Positions 33,609-42,756 of a DNA stretch of 64,000 nucleotides are shown here, one piece after another (the stretch's first letter is position 1; every line of letters begins with the position of its first letter). Source of the DNA: Enterococcus pallens ATCC BAA-351 (GTDB lineage Bacteria > Bacillota > Bacilli > Lactobacillales > Enterococcaceae). A model generated the notes under the pieces. It was not told the DNA's origin and did no database searches. It worked only from the letters and a program-made list of their open reading frames with translations. The translations under genes and the position numbers were made by a program. The stretch covers positions 1 to 64,000 of the forward strand of contig NZ_ASWD01000003.1 of assembly GCF_000407485.1 (NCBI RefSeq). Reading direction: 5' to 3'.

Positions 33609-35916
33609 ATTGTCTTCTCTTTATATTGATTGAATAGAACTCATTGCTTGTCAATTGTTTCTTTACAACCAGACGATTTTGCGTTACGTGGACTTCCTCT
33701 AACGTTAGTAAATGGGTATTTTTCTTATCTAAATAGTCGAGATCCGATGAACGAAGATTTTTGTTGAAATTGAATTTCTGCCAGAGTCCAAACAAATCTC
33801 CATGATTTTCTAAGCAGGAAAAAATTCGCAGCTCATAATCACCGTTTGGAATATTTGAGAATAACAGCTCTTCTTCAACTTCTTCCGGTTCAAAGAAATT
33901 AGCCAACTCGGTCTTTTTAAGATGTGCTTCGTCTTTTAAGAAATACAGGCTGTTGGGATGAATATAATGATGACCTAGGACAAACAGCTCTTCCCCATCC
34001 AGTGCGCAAACCAGCCGCTCCTCGTCTTTGTAAAGAAATTTCAAGCCTTTTAACTGATCGAACAACTTCATTGCATGCATTGCAGGTTTATACAAACCAC
34101 TTCGAGTAAGCAATCCATTCCCGCCGCTTAATAAGGAGGATGGTTTCGACGTTTTTTGAGCAAGGTCGGTCCCTAACCAATAACCTAAGCCCTCCACTTG
34201 ATCAAAAATATCGATGATACTTTTAACAATAAACGCTCCCTTATACAAATGATCATTCAAAAGATTGCTGCGGGAAACGGTATTACTCCATTCAATAATA
34301 AAAACCGGCTTCGATAAAGGTATCTCCTTGATCTTTTTTACTTTGTTCAATAGAAAATCAGGATCAGTGATTCGCTGATAATTACGTTTCTCCCGCACCA
34401 TCCGATTAGAATAAGGAAATACCACAAAGGAATAAAAATCAAACGAGCAATCTGCTAAATCATTATGCAGAAAATTTACCAAATCAAGCTTATTTGACAA
34501 AATAAAACTCCCGCCACCAATTGTTATTTTAGGTACCAGCGTTCGAAATATATTTGTAGTTATCTGATAGAACTGTCGATACTGAGCAACTAAATCCTTA
34601 TCTTCAGGATCACTAGCGACAATCTCAATCACCCAAGTTTCAACTTCTTTTCGCCCATAACGGTTTAAGATATGACGACAAAAATTATTCAATGCCTCCT
34701 CCCATACTCCGTCAGGATAATTGCTTTCCTTAAATGTGCCAATCAACTTGTTAAGACTCAACCAAGGAGTAAGACCTAGCTCCAACAGGGAATCTAGCAC
34801 TTCATCAATCATCTCATAGACATTCAACGAGTCTCCAAGCAAAGTTTTATTAAAGACTCCCCAGACTCTGCCATATTTAAAGCACAGGTCTCGCTGCAAA
34901 ATCAACAGATGGTGTCGAAGATTACTGTTCAAGACAATCTCGGCTTCCCCAATATTTAATACCTTGCTCCAAGTTTCTTTAATCGGTGTCGGCTCCAACC
35001 CTTCAATATCCAGATTCAGATAAGACTTTTTCGCGGTATCTTTCGTCAGCTGTTTTTCCTTGAACTTACTAAAAGCCCGTTTCACCTTTTGATCTAATTC
35101 CGTTACCGGCGCAGCTTTTTGAGTTTCATTTTGACTGCGATACTGGGAAGGTGTCAATTGAAAATGATCCTTGAACTTCTTATTAAAGCCATTGACACTA
35201 AAGAAACCATTGTCGATGGCAATGCGAGTGATCGATTTATCCGTTTCCAGCAAATCTCTCACCGCATGTTGCATCCGAATATGACTCAAATAATCTTTGA
35301 AATTCGTTCCCAGATTCTTTTTAAAAAACTTAGAAAAATAAGCGGTATCCATATGTACCAGCTCAGCTAACTCAGCTAAGGTGATATTGTCATAATACCG
35401 TTCTTTGATAAATCGGGTGATCTGCTGAATCCGTTTATCCTGATGAATCCCTAATGAACTATACTCGATAAACAAGCTGCTAAGCTCGTTCAGCAAGCGA
35501 TAAACCTTACTGATCTGTAAAAAATTAGTCCGATCATTTTCAAACAATAATAAATCGATGATTTCAATAATCAATTCACGAGTTGATTGATAATTTTTTC
35601 CCGGCTCTTTGATTGAATTACAATCAAAGCTGATCACTCCAGTTTCAAGTGCCTGTGATAATAGAAAATCTGAGATTGAAAAGTAAAAAAGCAGACTATC
35701 CTCATCACTGGTCACAAGCTGATAGCTCTCGTGTTTATTCACAATTACAATATCGTCTGCCCGCATTTCATAATCCGCTTCATCAATTTGCAGCTCAGCT
35801 TTCCCCTTCATTAAATAAAGAACATCAGTCTTCCTAAGATCCTTTTGAACAAGACGAGCTTTCGTTATTAGTTGAATAGTACTTTGGGTATCTAAATAGC
35901 TGATGATTTCACTCAT
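33607..35916 (-). CDS. AraC family regulator fused to a degenerate GH39-like domain (769 aa)
   Basis: N-terminal cupin-type sensor (about residues 10-95), AraC double HTH (about 163-265; YYDNITLAELAELVHMDTAY and the second-helix VNGFNKKFKDHFQ), linker, and a C-terminal TIM-barrel-like part (about 310-769) of the GH39 type. The GH39 nucleophile position is kept (E542 in FIIEWSN), but the acid/base motif, normally NEP, reads IEIVASDP around E431, so the domain is probably a sugar sensor rather than a hydrolase. It lies upstream of, and in the same direction as, the deglycosidase operon and is the obvious candidate activator. RBS GGTGG precedes the ATG. Confidence 0.88.
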   Translation of the reverse strand: MSEIISYLDTQSTIQLITKARLVQKDLRKTDVLYLMKGKAELQIDEADYEMRADDIVIVNKHESYQLVTSDEDSLLFYFSISDFLLSQALETGVISFDCNSIKEPGKNYQSTRELIIEIIDLLLFENDRTNFLQISKVYRLLNELSSLFIEYSSLGIHQDKRIQQITRFIKERYYDNITLAELAELVHMDTAYFSKFFKKNLGTNFKDYLSHIRMQHAVRDLLETDKSITRIAIDNGFFSVNGFNKKFKDHFQLTPSQYRSQNETQKAAPVTELDQKVKRAFSKFKEKQLTKDTAKKSYLNLDIEGLEPTPIKETWSKVLNIGEAEIVLNSNLRHHLLILQRDLCFKYGRVWGVFNKTLLGDSLNVYEMIDEVLDSLLELGLTPWLSLNKLIGTFKESNYPDGVWEEALNNFCRHILNRYGRKEVETWVIEIVASDPEDKDLVAQYRQFYQITTNIFRTLVPKITIGGGSFILSNKLDLVNFLHNDLADCSFDFYSFVVFPYSNRMVREKRNYQRITDPDFLLNKVKKIKEIPLSKPVFIIEWSNTVSRSNLLNDHLYKGAFIVKSIIDIFDQVEGLGYWLGTDLAQKTSKPSSLLSGGNGLLTRSGLYKPAMHAMKLFDQLKGLKFLYKDEERLVCALDGEELFVLGHHYIHPNSLYFLKDEAHLKKTELANFFEPEEVEEELLFSNIPNGDYELRIFSCLENHGDLFGLWQKFNFNKNLRSSDLDYLDKKNTHLLTLEEVHVTQNRLVVKKQLTSNEFYSINIKRRQ

Positions 35917-36014
35917 TTACAGCCACCACCTTCTCCATTCTTTAATACCTATGCTTTTGATACTAACATACGAACGAAAATATGGATATCGCTTTCAAAT
36001 ATGAGAAATAATTA

Positions 36015-36212
36015 CTAACTAATTTTAGCCCGTGAGAAAGATGCAGTGTAACGAATTATTTTGAAGGTTCCTCTATTAAAAAAATAAAAGACATAAGAAT
36101 CAATTTTTACGCTTTTTAACACCCTTTTCTTTTGCGGAATCGCTACTCCTAGTTCGATGGCGAAGCAAGGGAACCGTTCATCATACTTTTCTATAATTTT
36201 GTCCAGCTCCAC
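36015..36212 (-). pseudogene. Remnant of a PTS EIIA / PRD-regulator C-terminus
   Basis: The first 25 residues (KIIEKYDERFPCFAIELGVA) are nearly identical to the EIIA part of the regulator at 40647-42689 (KIIEKYDERFPYFVIAPGIA). After IP the active-site histidine and the rest are lost, and the frame runs on into unrelated low-complexity sequence. It is a fragment left by duplication or recombination, not a functional gene. Confidence 0.6.
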
Positions 36213-36670
36213 TCATTCTAGTAACCAATGTGAATTATTTTTGCATTAGCGAACAAATGGGCTTTCAATTCGCTACCAAACCTACCTGTCTTTATATTCC
36301 CTTGTTTTAGATTTGGATTCCGCATAGAATTAGCACTGTAACAACAGGGCTAATTCGGTCATTTCTGTCGACTTAACTTATTTCATACTATTTTAAAGCA
36401 AAGATAACATCAAAAATTGCTAAATTCCTTAGTGCCTTGCGTTTGACTCATCTGTCATAACTACGGGTTTTAGTGTTATTGATGATCGACAGATAAAATC
36501 ATAAAGAAGTTACTATTTTGATCCTGACGATTAGTTATAAAAAAGATGTTTAGAAATAACTGAGATTCAATAGACAAAAAAATAAGTAGTTTTGACAGTA
36601 TTGATAGTAAATGACTCAAAACTGATGTCTCCTCTGCCCCTGTCTAGGAGCATCCTAACCTAAATCAGCA

Positions 36671-36713
36671 AGAACCCAATATCTTAGAATAGTGAATAAT
36701 TCTAAGATATTGA
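36671..36713. terminator. Long bidirectional hairpin downstream of the PadR gene
   Basis: An 18-bp stem (CCAATATCTTAGAAT and its complement) with a 7-nt loop, one mismatch. It lies about 77 bp past the PadR stop and probably ends that transcript. Confidence 0.65.
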
Positions 36714-36789
36714 GTTCTCTTGTTTCTGTGCTTCTCGGAACACATTGTTTTTGACCGCATTTAAAATTACTGACATTCTCATAACAATG

Positions 36790-37308
36790 TCATTGGTCTT
36801 TTTCTAGTTGCTCTTGAAACCATACTAGATTGACTTCATGATGTCGCTTGGAATTCTTCAGCATTTCGCTAAAGTTCTGGCGTAACTCGTTTGGTTCCTC
36901 TAGTGCAAGATCAATCAGTCGAATTTTTTCTTGAGTTTGCTGGATTTGACTCGTTAACAGCTGTTCCTTCTCTTCGCTGTCAACTTGGTCAACAAACAGC
37001 ATAGGCGTATAAAAAGGGAAGGTAATTGGTTCATTTTTATTTCCATATTTTTTGAATAATCGCTCAAATTCTTCTTCGCCAGCTGGAGTCAACACATAGC
37101 GATTTTTTTCTTTTTCATTTTGTTCTTCTTCCATCATTACCTTTTGAATCAAGCCTTTTTCTTCCAATTGTTGAATATTGTAGTAAAAGGATCCTTGCGT
37201 AAAGCGAACAAAATACTGGAAATAGTTCTTCTTCATTTCTACCAATAACTCATATCCGTACGATTGAGGCTTTTCCTTTAATAATCCTAAAATCAACAGC
37301 GGAATCAC
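36790..37308 (-). CDS. PadR family transcriptional regulator (172 aa)
   Basis: An N-terminal winged helix typical of PadR (LLILGLLKEKPQSYGYELLV, GSFYYNIQQLEEKGLI, RYVLTPAGEEEFERLF) is followed by a C-terminal helical dimerisation arm (about residues 110-172). PadR proteins repress phenolic-acid or efflux genes and respond to small molecules. The start is a GTG with GGAAGTGAG upstream. It follows the SGNH esterase by 15 bp and probably regulates that operon. Confidence 0.88.
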   Translation of the reverse strand: MIPLLILGLLKEKPQSYGYELLVEMKKNYFQYFVRFTQGSFYYNIQQLEEKGLIQKVMMEEEQNEKEKNRYVLTPAGEEEFERLFKKYGNKNEPITFPFYTPMLFVDQVDSEEKEQLLTSQIQQTQEKIRLIDLALEEPNELRQNFSEMLKNSKRHHEVNLVWFQEQLEKDQ

Positions 37309-37323
37309 TGTTACTCACTTCCT

Positions 37324-38166
37324 TTACTGTGTGATTTTTGTGATTTCTTCGATAAATTGCTGATAATCCATCTTCCCAAAAGCAAAATCGCGGCTTAATA
37401 AATAAATTTTTTCATTCTTTGTCGCTGGTCGTGCATAAATGCTGCTTAGCTTTTCCTCTTCGTTGTCGAGAGCGTGCAATACATCCTTTTGCTTGGCGTA
37501 AGCTTCATAATAGCGCAAACCAAACCTTCGCTGTGATTCTGCATTAATATGAATACCGTCAGGATTTGAAGCTAAATTTTCTGCACTGACTAAATAGGCC
37601 TGCTCATCTGCCGCTACGACTTTGGCCATTTCTCGATTAATCTCTGTAAATTCTGTTGCACTTAATCCAAAACCGCTTTTTCCAAGAAAATCAGGTAATT
37701 GCCCAACAATAATTGGAACATTGGGTACCCCAAGTTGTTCCCGAATATACGAAAAGACAGTCTGCAATTTTTGAGCATATTCTACATAACGACCATCTAA
37801 ACTGTCGCTTTCCCCTTGGTGCCATAAGACTCCGATTAATTCACTTGTCTCTAGTGCAAAGCGTGCTTCAGAAATTGCATGGCGCAATATCATTTGATCC
37901 GGTGCCCATTCATCGATAGAACTGCCACCCTCGGCACAAGGAATCAAGCCGATTTTTTCTCCAGGATGATCCTGTGACCATGCGGCAGCAAAGGATGCCC
38001 CTGGTCCAACCCCAGCGACTTCGCGATCATTATGGATAGGCTCTGCCATCATCTGCCAACGTCCATTCCGGAGCATGACGATGTTTTCGTTATAGATTGG
38101 CGAAACGTCATGTAAAAAGCCACGTCCAGCCATATTAGATTGTCCAATTAATAAAATTGATTTCAA
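37324..38166 (-). CDS. SGNH/sialate O-acetylesterase-type carbohydrate esterase (280 aa)
   Basis: The block ILLIGQSNMAGRG holds the catalytic serine (S in GQSNMAG), VLWHQGESDS supplies the oxyanion-hole motif and NPDGIHINAESQ carries the catalytic Asp/His. These fit the CE6/SIAE family, which removes acetyl groups from plant polysaccharides or sialic acids. No signal peptide is present, so it acts in the cytoplasm on imported acetylated sugars. I prefer the TTG at 38166, 6 nt after GAGGTG; a GTG at 38175 overlaps that site. It forms an operon with the PadR gene. Confidence 0.85.
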   Translation of the reverse strand: MKSILLIGQSNMAGRGFLHDVSPIYNENIVMLRNGRWQMMAEPIHNDREVAGVGPGASFAAAWSQDHPGEKIGLIPCAEGGSSIDEWAPDQMILRHAISEARFALETSELIGVLWHQGESDSLDGRYVEYAQKLQTVFSYIREQLGVPNVPIIVGQLPDFLGKSGFGLSATEFTEINREMAKVVAADEQAYLVSAENLASNPDGIHINAESQRRFGLRYYEAYAKQKDVLHALDNEEEKLSSIYARPATKNEKIYLLSRDFAFGKMDYQQFIEEITKITQ

Positions 38167-38325
38167 TTTTTGCACCTCTGTTTCTTTGATGTGAACAATA
38201 TACTCTAATTAGACTATAGTGTCAATTGTTGTCTCTTCTTCTGATATTCCTAACTGAACCAAGAAACGAATTCTCTTCCCCTTATTCTTCCACTGTTTCC
38301 AGATAATAACTCGTATTCTTGAATT

Positions 38326-38358
38326 AAAAAAACAAGCCAATGAATTAGTGGCTTGTTT
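38326..38358 (-). terminator. Intrinsic terminator of the 132-aa hypothetical gene
   Basis: On the minus strand AAACAAGCCA pairs with TGGCTTGTTT around a 9-nt loop and is followed by seven T. It lies 103 bp past the stop at 38461. Confidence 0.85.
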
Positions 38359-38460
38359 AAGGTCGGTGTTTGGTATTGCCGTTAAATTTTATCTTTTGTC
38401 TTCTGAAGTGTAATTATTACTTTGATAACTGTGTAGTTTCATAGAATAATGATTGTGCTA

Positions 38461-38859
38461 TCAACCAAAAAAACTAATCTCTAAATTTTGTATTCTCTTA
38501 TCTTTAATTCTTTTCTTTAGGAATACCTCAATGTTATCCACTGGATATAAGGGTAGTTCTGGTAAAATATCTGACGGTAGCTGAATGATATCGATAACTA
38601 GCTTACTAGCATCAGCAAATAAGTGATCTTTTGTCAAAAATACTTCAATTCCTTCAACTAAAGCCTCTAACCAATATGTTTGGTTGTACTGCTCAACACT
38701 TACTCCCTCTACAAACCATGACAAACCTGCAGTTGGATTCTCAAACAAATCATTTCCCGATTCAAATTCACTATATTCTATGTCGCAGCCTATCTCTTCA
38801 CACTCTTCATACATAATTACTCTTGCAAGTACCGTTTTTTCTTTCAAATTAGTAATCAT
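38461..38859 (-). CDS. Hypothetical acidic protein (132 aa)
   Basis: A monocistronic cytoplasmic protein with strong coding signs: AAGGGATGA RBS, ATG start and its own terminator. The sequence is acidic in the first half (EECEEIGCDIEYSEFESG) and ends in a basic then strand-like part. Its size and lone setting are like those of immunity or phage-defence accessory proteins, but I recognise no family. Confidence 0.6.
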   Translation of the reverse strand: MITNLKEKTVLARVIMYEECEEIGCDIEYSEFESGNDLFENPTAGLSWFVEGVSVEQYNQTYWLEALVEGIEVFLTKDHLFADASKLVIDIIQLPSDILPELPLYPVDNIEVFLKKRIKDKRIQNLEISFFG

Positions 38860-39118
38860 TGTTCATCCCTTCGATTAAATTTACAATACTTTGTAAAATT
38901 CATCATAATAATTTTCAATAAGGTAATTATCTATTGATATATCACCCTTAGAACCAATCATTAAACAACATTGGCCGATTGATTATATCATTTCTGGGAT
39001 AATGGTCAAGTTTTTATCATTTTTTTATAATTCTTTTGAAGATTTCAACTTTAAAGGTGTTGAAATTGAACGTGTTTTTGAGAATTAAAAAGAAGTTTTC
39101 ATCGATTCGTTTGAGTCC

Positions 39119-40297
39119 CTATGCTTCAATTGATCCGAATAGTTTCTTATTGAAAACCAAGGTAATCAAGCCAATGCCAATGAATCCTGCAGCTACAAAC
39201 GTTAATAAGACAGAGGGTTGACTATCAGTAGATACACTGTCGAAGATTTTAATTGCATAAGGTGATAAGGTGGAGCCTAAATTATAGGCGATCAATACCA
39301 CGGTGGTACCAAATTTACTGCTTGCTTCATTCCCTGCTGTATATAAATGGTTAAAGTAGGGCATGATATTGCGAAAAGAAAAACCTAGTCCAGCGGAACA
39401 AATCAGAGATACCCAAACAGCTGATGAAATGGTAGTGATAAATATACAGCAGCCTGCAGTGGCCGCAGCAATCGGTACAATATAATTTTTTAACCAGCTA
39501 TAGGTTTTGCCAAAAAGATTGCCCGCTGTAAAGGCACCGATGGAAATAGCCGCAATCATATTACTGCCTTGTGTGGCATTGCCGATGCCTTGTTCAATTA
39601 ACAACGGTGTAATCTGAAGGTTGTAGATGATAAAAAAGGTAACGATTAGAAATAGCAGCAAGGCTAACTTAACCATCTTCTTTCTGGTCTCTTGTGGTAC
39701 CTTGGTTTGATTACCTATTTGGTTCGGCTGAGTAGTCGCTTCCTTATCCGGTACAAATAAGAAAATCAATAGAAAGCCTAAAAAGGCTAAACCATAAACG
39801 ATAAAGGACCATTGCCAGGATATTTTAACCAACTGGCCCACCGTAACCGTCATTAAGATACCGCCTAACCCTTCAAAAGCACTTTCTAGTCCTAGTGCAC
39901 GAGCCTTCTTTGCAGGGTGTCGCTGATACAATAAACCGATCATTTGGATAACGAGACGATTGAATAGCCCTATCCCTATTCCTAAAAGACATCTAGAAGC
40001 AAACAATACCCAAAAGGACTGACTGTACCAGAAGGGCAAACTTCCGAAAACTCCTACCATTAATAGACCTGTTAGAATAGTTTTTTTCTTACCGATCTTT
40101 TGTTCTACGATTGTGGTAAGAAAGACACCTACTATCAAAAATAGTGAAGGTATCGTAGTAAATAAGCTGATGTTCGTTGCCGAAATATGGGGGAAAGCCG
40201 CACTGATTGCTGGAATATTTGCTGAAATAGCTGGTGCAGAAGCAATAACAAGAGCGGCAGACAATAAACCAATTAACGGGAAACTCTTTTTGTTCAT
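39119..40297 (-). CDS. MFS transporter, 12-TM (392 aa)
   Basis: About 12 membrane segments and an MFS motif A-like loop (KIGKKKTILTGLL). The N-terminus begins in a small Pro/Ala-rich span (PAISANIPAISAAFP) typical of CynX/NimT-type carriers. The substrate is unknown. It is a single gene upstream (in coordinates) of the PRD regulator, read in the same direction, with a hairpin-rich leader. Confidence 0.85.
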   Translation of the reverse strand: MNKKSFPLIGLLSAALVIASAPAISANIPAISAAFPHISATNISLFTTIPSLFLIVGVFLTTIVEQKIGKKKTILTGLLMVGVFGSLPFWYSQSFWVLFASRCLLGIGIGLFNRLVIQMIGLLYQRHPAKKARALGLESAFEGLGGILMTVTVGQLVKISWQWSFIVYGLAFLGFLLIFLFVPDKEATTQPNQIGNQTKVPQETRKKMVKLALLLFLIVTFFIIYNLQITPLLIEQGIGNATQGSNMIAAISIGAFTAGNLFGKTYSWLKNYIVPIAAATAGCCIFITTISSAVWVSLICSAGLGFSFRNIMPYFNHLYTAGNEASSKFGTTVVLIAYNLGSTLSPYAIKIFDSVSTDSQPSVLLTFVAAGFIGIGLITLVFNKKLFGSIEA

Positions 40298-40321
40298 TTT
40301 TCCATTCTCCTAAAGCATATT

Positions 40322-40394
40322 AAATTTCTCGGTTCTAAAACCTTTAAGGATTATTTAGCTAATCCTTCTATTAAGTAAACTTACCCGAGAATTT
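40322..40394 (-). promoter_or_regulatory. Two-tier hairpin in the leader of the MFS gene
   Basis: An outer stem (AAATTTCTCGG at 40322-40332 with CCGAGAATTT at 40385-40394, one bulge) encloses an inner perfect stem (AAGGATTA/TAATCCTT, 40346-40367). It lies 25 bp upstream of the MFS start on the minus strand and may be a regulatory leader or operator. Confidence 0.4.
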
Positions 40395-40604
40395 GTTCTA
40401 CTGCCAATGCTTATTTTGAGGGGGTACTATGCCTTGAAAGCATTGCGAAGGTGGGTTGGTTGGGGATGAATGATTCTTAATTTACAATTTAGCAGATAAA
40501 TGATTATGAATGATTTTATTTGCTGTTCCTGAGAAACTGACGTGATACAGACAGCTGCTTAGGATTTTTGCACGTGAAATTGATGGATAGCGTATTCTCC
40601 CCTC

Positions 40605-40634
40605 AAAAAAACCAGCAAGTTATCCCTGCTGGTT
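40605..40634 (-). terminator. Intrinsic terminator of the PRD regulator gene
   Basis: On the minus strand AACCAGCA pairs with TGCTGGTT around a 9-nt loop and is followed by a T7 run, 13 bp after the stop at 40647. Confidence 0.88.
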
Positions 40635-40646
40635 GATCGATTTTAC

Positions 40647-42689
40647 CTATTGAATAGTTCTCTGAAAAAATTGCTTTATCTCTGCAGCTGTTTGTAAACC
40701 GAAAAGCTCTTCTCGATAATCCTCCTTCAGCATACAGTTGTAGAATGCTTGTACCGCTGTTTGGTGAAGGTAATTATCTACGGGTGCGATCATTAAAAGA
40801 ACACGAACCGACAGCTTACTAGAAAATCGTACTGGATGATCCAGCTTCAATAGACTAAAACCCAACTCGTTCACTCCGTCATTGAAGCCTGCGTGTGGAA
40901 TCGCTATTCCTGGTGCGATGACAAAATAAGGGAATCGTTCATCATATTTTTCGATGATCTTGTCCACGAAGGATTGCTGAATCAAGTTATCTCTAAGCAA
41001 TGGTTCAGCAACACATTGAATTGCCTCGTCGAATGAAAACTGCCGCTTAGAAAGTTTAATCCGCTCTTCTGGCAATAAACGATGGAATTTGGAATCCATT
41101 GTGACTAGCTCTTGCTTCTTTGGCAGATTAAAGTATTCATTTAATCGTGCCCGAAGCTTTTCTTCATCCGGCAAGGACACTTCCTTTTTGACCAAAGTCA
41201 AAATGTCTTCTACATTAATTCCTTGATCTCTATTGTAGAGTTCCTTATTAACTATCCGGATTAGGCGCTGTCGATCCTCTTGGGTAAGTAAAGGAGATAC
41301 GACAAAGATTTTCTTAGTGGTTCGCAGATAAATCGTCGAAAAGACAACGGCTATATCTTTATAGACTAAGGGATTCTCATAGAATTCACGAGCTGAAATG
41401 TTGCAAACAAAATCAATCATGGGAAAGCATTGACTGAGTGTCTCGTATAGCAGGTTTGAAACAGACACCCCGTTCTCACATACCACCATAGCACGAACTC
41501 GTTGCTGCTGTTTCATTAAATGTCCTTGAGTCAAGAAGCTTTGAAAAATCAGTCCTACATAGACGGTTTCTATTTCTGTAAACTGAATTTGGTAATAATT
41601 TTCCAAGGGACGCAGAGCTTGTTTCGCCATCGGGAAAACGCCTTGGTATTCTTTGATAATGGGTTCTATATCATGATCTTCGTAGGGAATACCGTATTTC
41701 ATTCGATAGATCGCTGGTCCAAGATGCTGATACAGCATTTGCTTTAATCGTTTTCGGTCTTCGAAAAAAATTACGGATCGTCGTTCGAAGCGTTCAATCA
41801 CTGCATCAATCACTTCTCCTAATTGCGGCATTTCTTCACCGCGGCTTTTAATAACATTCGCACTTAGCAATTGAATCACTAAAAAAGCCTTCTCGTTTTC
41901 AGATGCCTCGCTGTATAACTTCGAACTCTTCATTGCCTGAATAATTCGCTGATAATCTGAAGCTGCGATAATTTGAATAATTTCTTGATACTCTCTGGTA
42001 GATATTTCCTGATAATTTGTGGCGCGTAATTTTAGTAAAGGAATCAACAAGTAAAGCAGCATTAATTGGCGATTCGAAAATTGTGTATGTAGTAATTTCT
42101 CCAGCTTAAACAGCTTTTCTTTTTCTTCGTATAATTCAGTTAGTTCAATGTCCGTATACGTAACTAGTAATTTTTCCTGCGCTTTTCCATCGATTAAAAA
42201 GTGCAGCTGACGGATAATCATAATTCGTATGGCGATTTCTTTGCCTAAAAAGTAATAGCCTTCTTTTCTGGAATAACCTATTTGGATGTTTTCCTGCATT
42301 AAATCCTCTTTGAGCACGGCTAAATCATTCACAATCGTGTTCTTACTGACATATAGCTGATTTGCCAATGATTTTAGCGATGTCTGTTTTTGAGTAAAAA
42401 TTATAAGGATTATTAGAATCAACCGAGTCTTGCGGCTTAAGGCATACAGCTGTTCGGTTTCCACTAGCTGTTCCAATTGTTCTAGTTCTTCTAAATCTAA
42501 ACTGACCCATAATTGCTTGTTTTTTCTGACAACGGGAGGATAGGTATGTTCCTCAAGCATTACGTTGATTTTCTTTAGTGTAGACTCACTTTTGACTGCA
42601 TCCATGGTCAGCTTTTTTTGCAGACTCTTCAGGTCAATGCCTGGTGAACGGACAATTTCCGTTAACATATCAAGTGCTTCATCTTTCAT
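40647..42689 (-). CDS. PRD-containing PTS regulator (BglG/MtlR type: HTH, PRD1, PRD2, EIIB-Gat, EIIA)
   Basis: A 680-aa regulator controlled by PTS phosphorylation. Two HTH segments lie in residues 1-150 (VSKNTIVNDLAVLKEDL is the second). PRD1 and PRD2 cover about 170-390. An EIIB-Gat-like domain (about 400-480) carries the Cys in MVVCENGVSVSN, and a C-terminal EIIA (about 535-680) carries the His in GIAIPHAGFN. This layout activates promoters rather than antiterminating RNA. It follows the galactitol-type PTS operon and is its evident regulator. RBS AGGTG precedes the ATG. Confidence 0.92.
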   Translation of the reverse strand: MKDEALDMLTEIVRSPGIDLKSLQKKLTMDAVKSESTLKKINVMLEEHTYPPVVRKNKQLWVSLDLEELEQLEQLVETEQLYALSRKTRLILIILIIFTQKQTSLKSLANQLYVSKNTIVNDLAVLKEDLMQENIQIGYSRKEGYYFLGKEIAIRIMIIRQLHFLIDGKAQEKLLVTYTDIELTELYEEKEKLFKLEKLLHTQFSNRQLMLLYLLIPLLKLRATNYQEISTREYQEIIQIIAASDYQRIIQAMKSSKLYSEASENEKAFLVIQLLSANVIKSRGEEMPQLGEVIDAVIERFERRSVIFFEDRKRLKQMLYQHLGPAIYRMKYGIPYEDHDIEPIIKEYQGVFPMAKQALRPLENYYQIQFTEIETVYVGLIFQSFLTQGHLMKQQQRVRAMVVCENGVSVSNLLYETLSQCFPMIDFVCNISAREFYENPLVYKDIAVVFSTIYLRTTKKIFVVSPLLTQEDRQRLIRIVNKELYNRDQGINVEDILTLVKKEVSLPDEEKLRARLNEYFNLPKKQELVTMDSKFHRLLPEERIKLSKRQFSFDEAIQCVAEPLLRDNLIQQSFVDKIIEKYDERFPYFVIAPGIAIPHAGFNDGVNELGFSLLKLDHPVRFSSKLSVRVLLMIAPVDNYLHQTAVQAFYNCMLKEDYREELFGLQTAAEIKQFFQRTIQ

Positions 42690-42714
42690 TACAAATCACC
42701 TCCAAAACAGCAAC

Positions 42715-42751
42715 AAGCTGGGATAAAGTCTGCGAGACTTTATCCTAGCTT
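42715..42751. repeat. Strong hairpin between the hydroxyacid dehydrogenase gene and the PRD regulator
   Basis: AAGCTGGGATAAAGTCT (42715-42731) pairs with 42735-42751, 17 bp with a single mismatch and a 3-nt loop, no T-run on either side. It probably stabilises the upstream mRNA end or limits read-through into the regulator. Confidence 0.55.
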
Positions 42752-42756
42752 ATGAA

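Larger units (their letters stand above)
35917..36789. other. Intergenic region with a PTS gene remnant
   Basis: Apart from the EIIA-like remnant at 36015-36212 and the long bidirectional hairpin at 36671-36713, I see no gene. The sequence is AT-rich with scattered stops in all frames and looks like decayed regulatory DNA. Confidence 0.5.
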
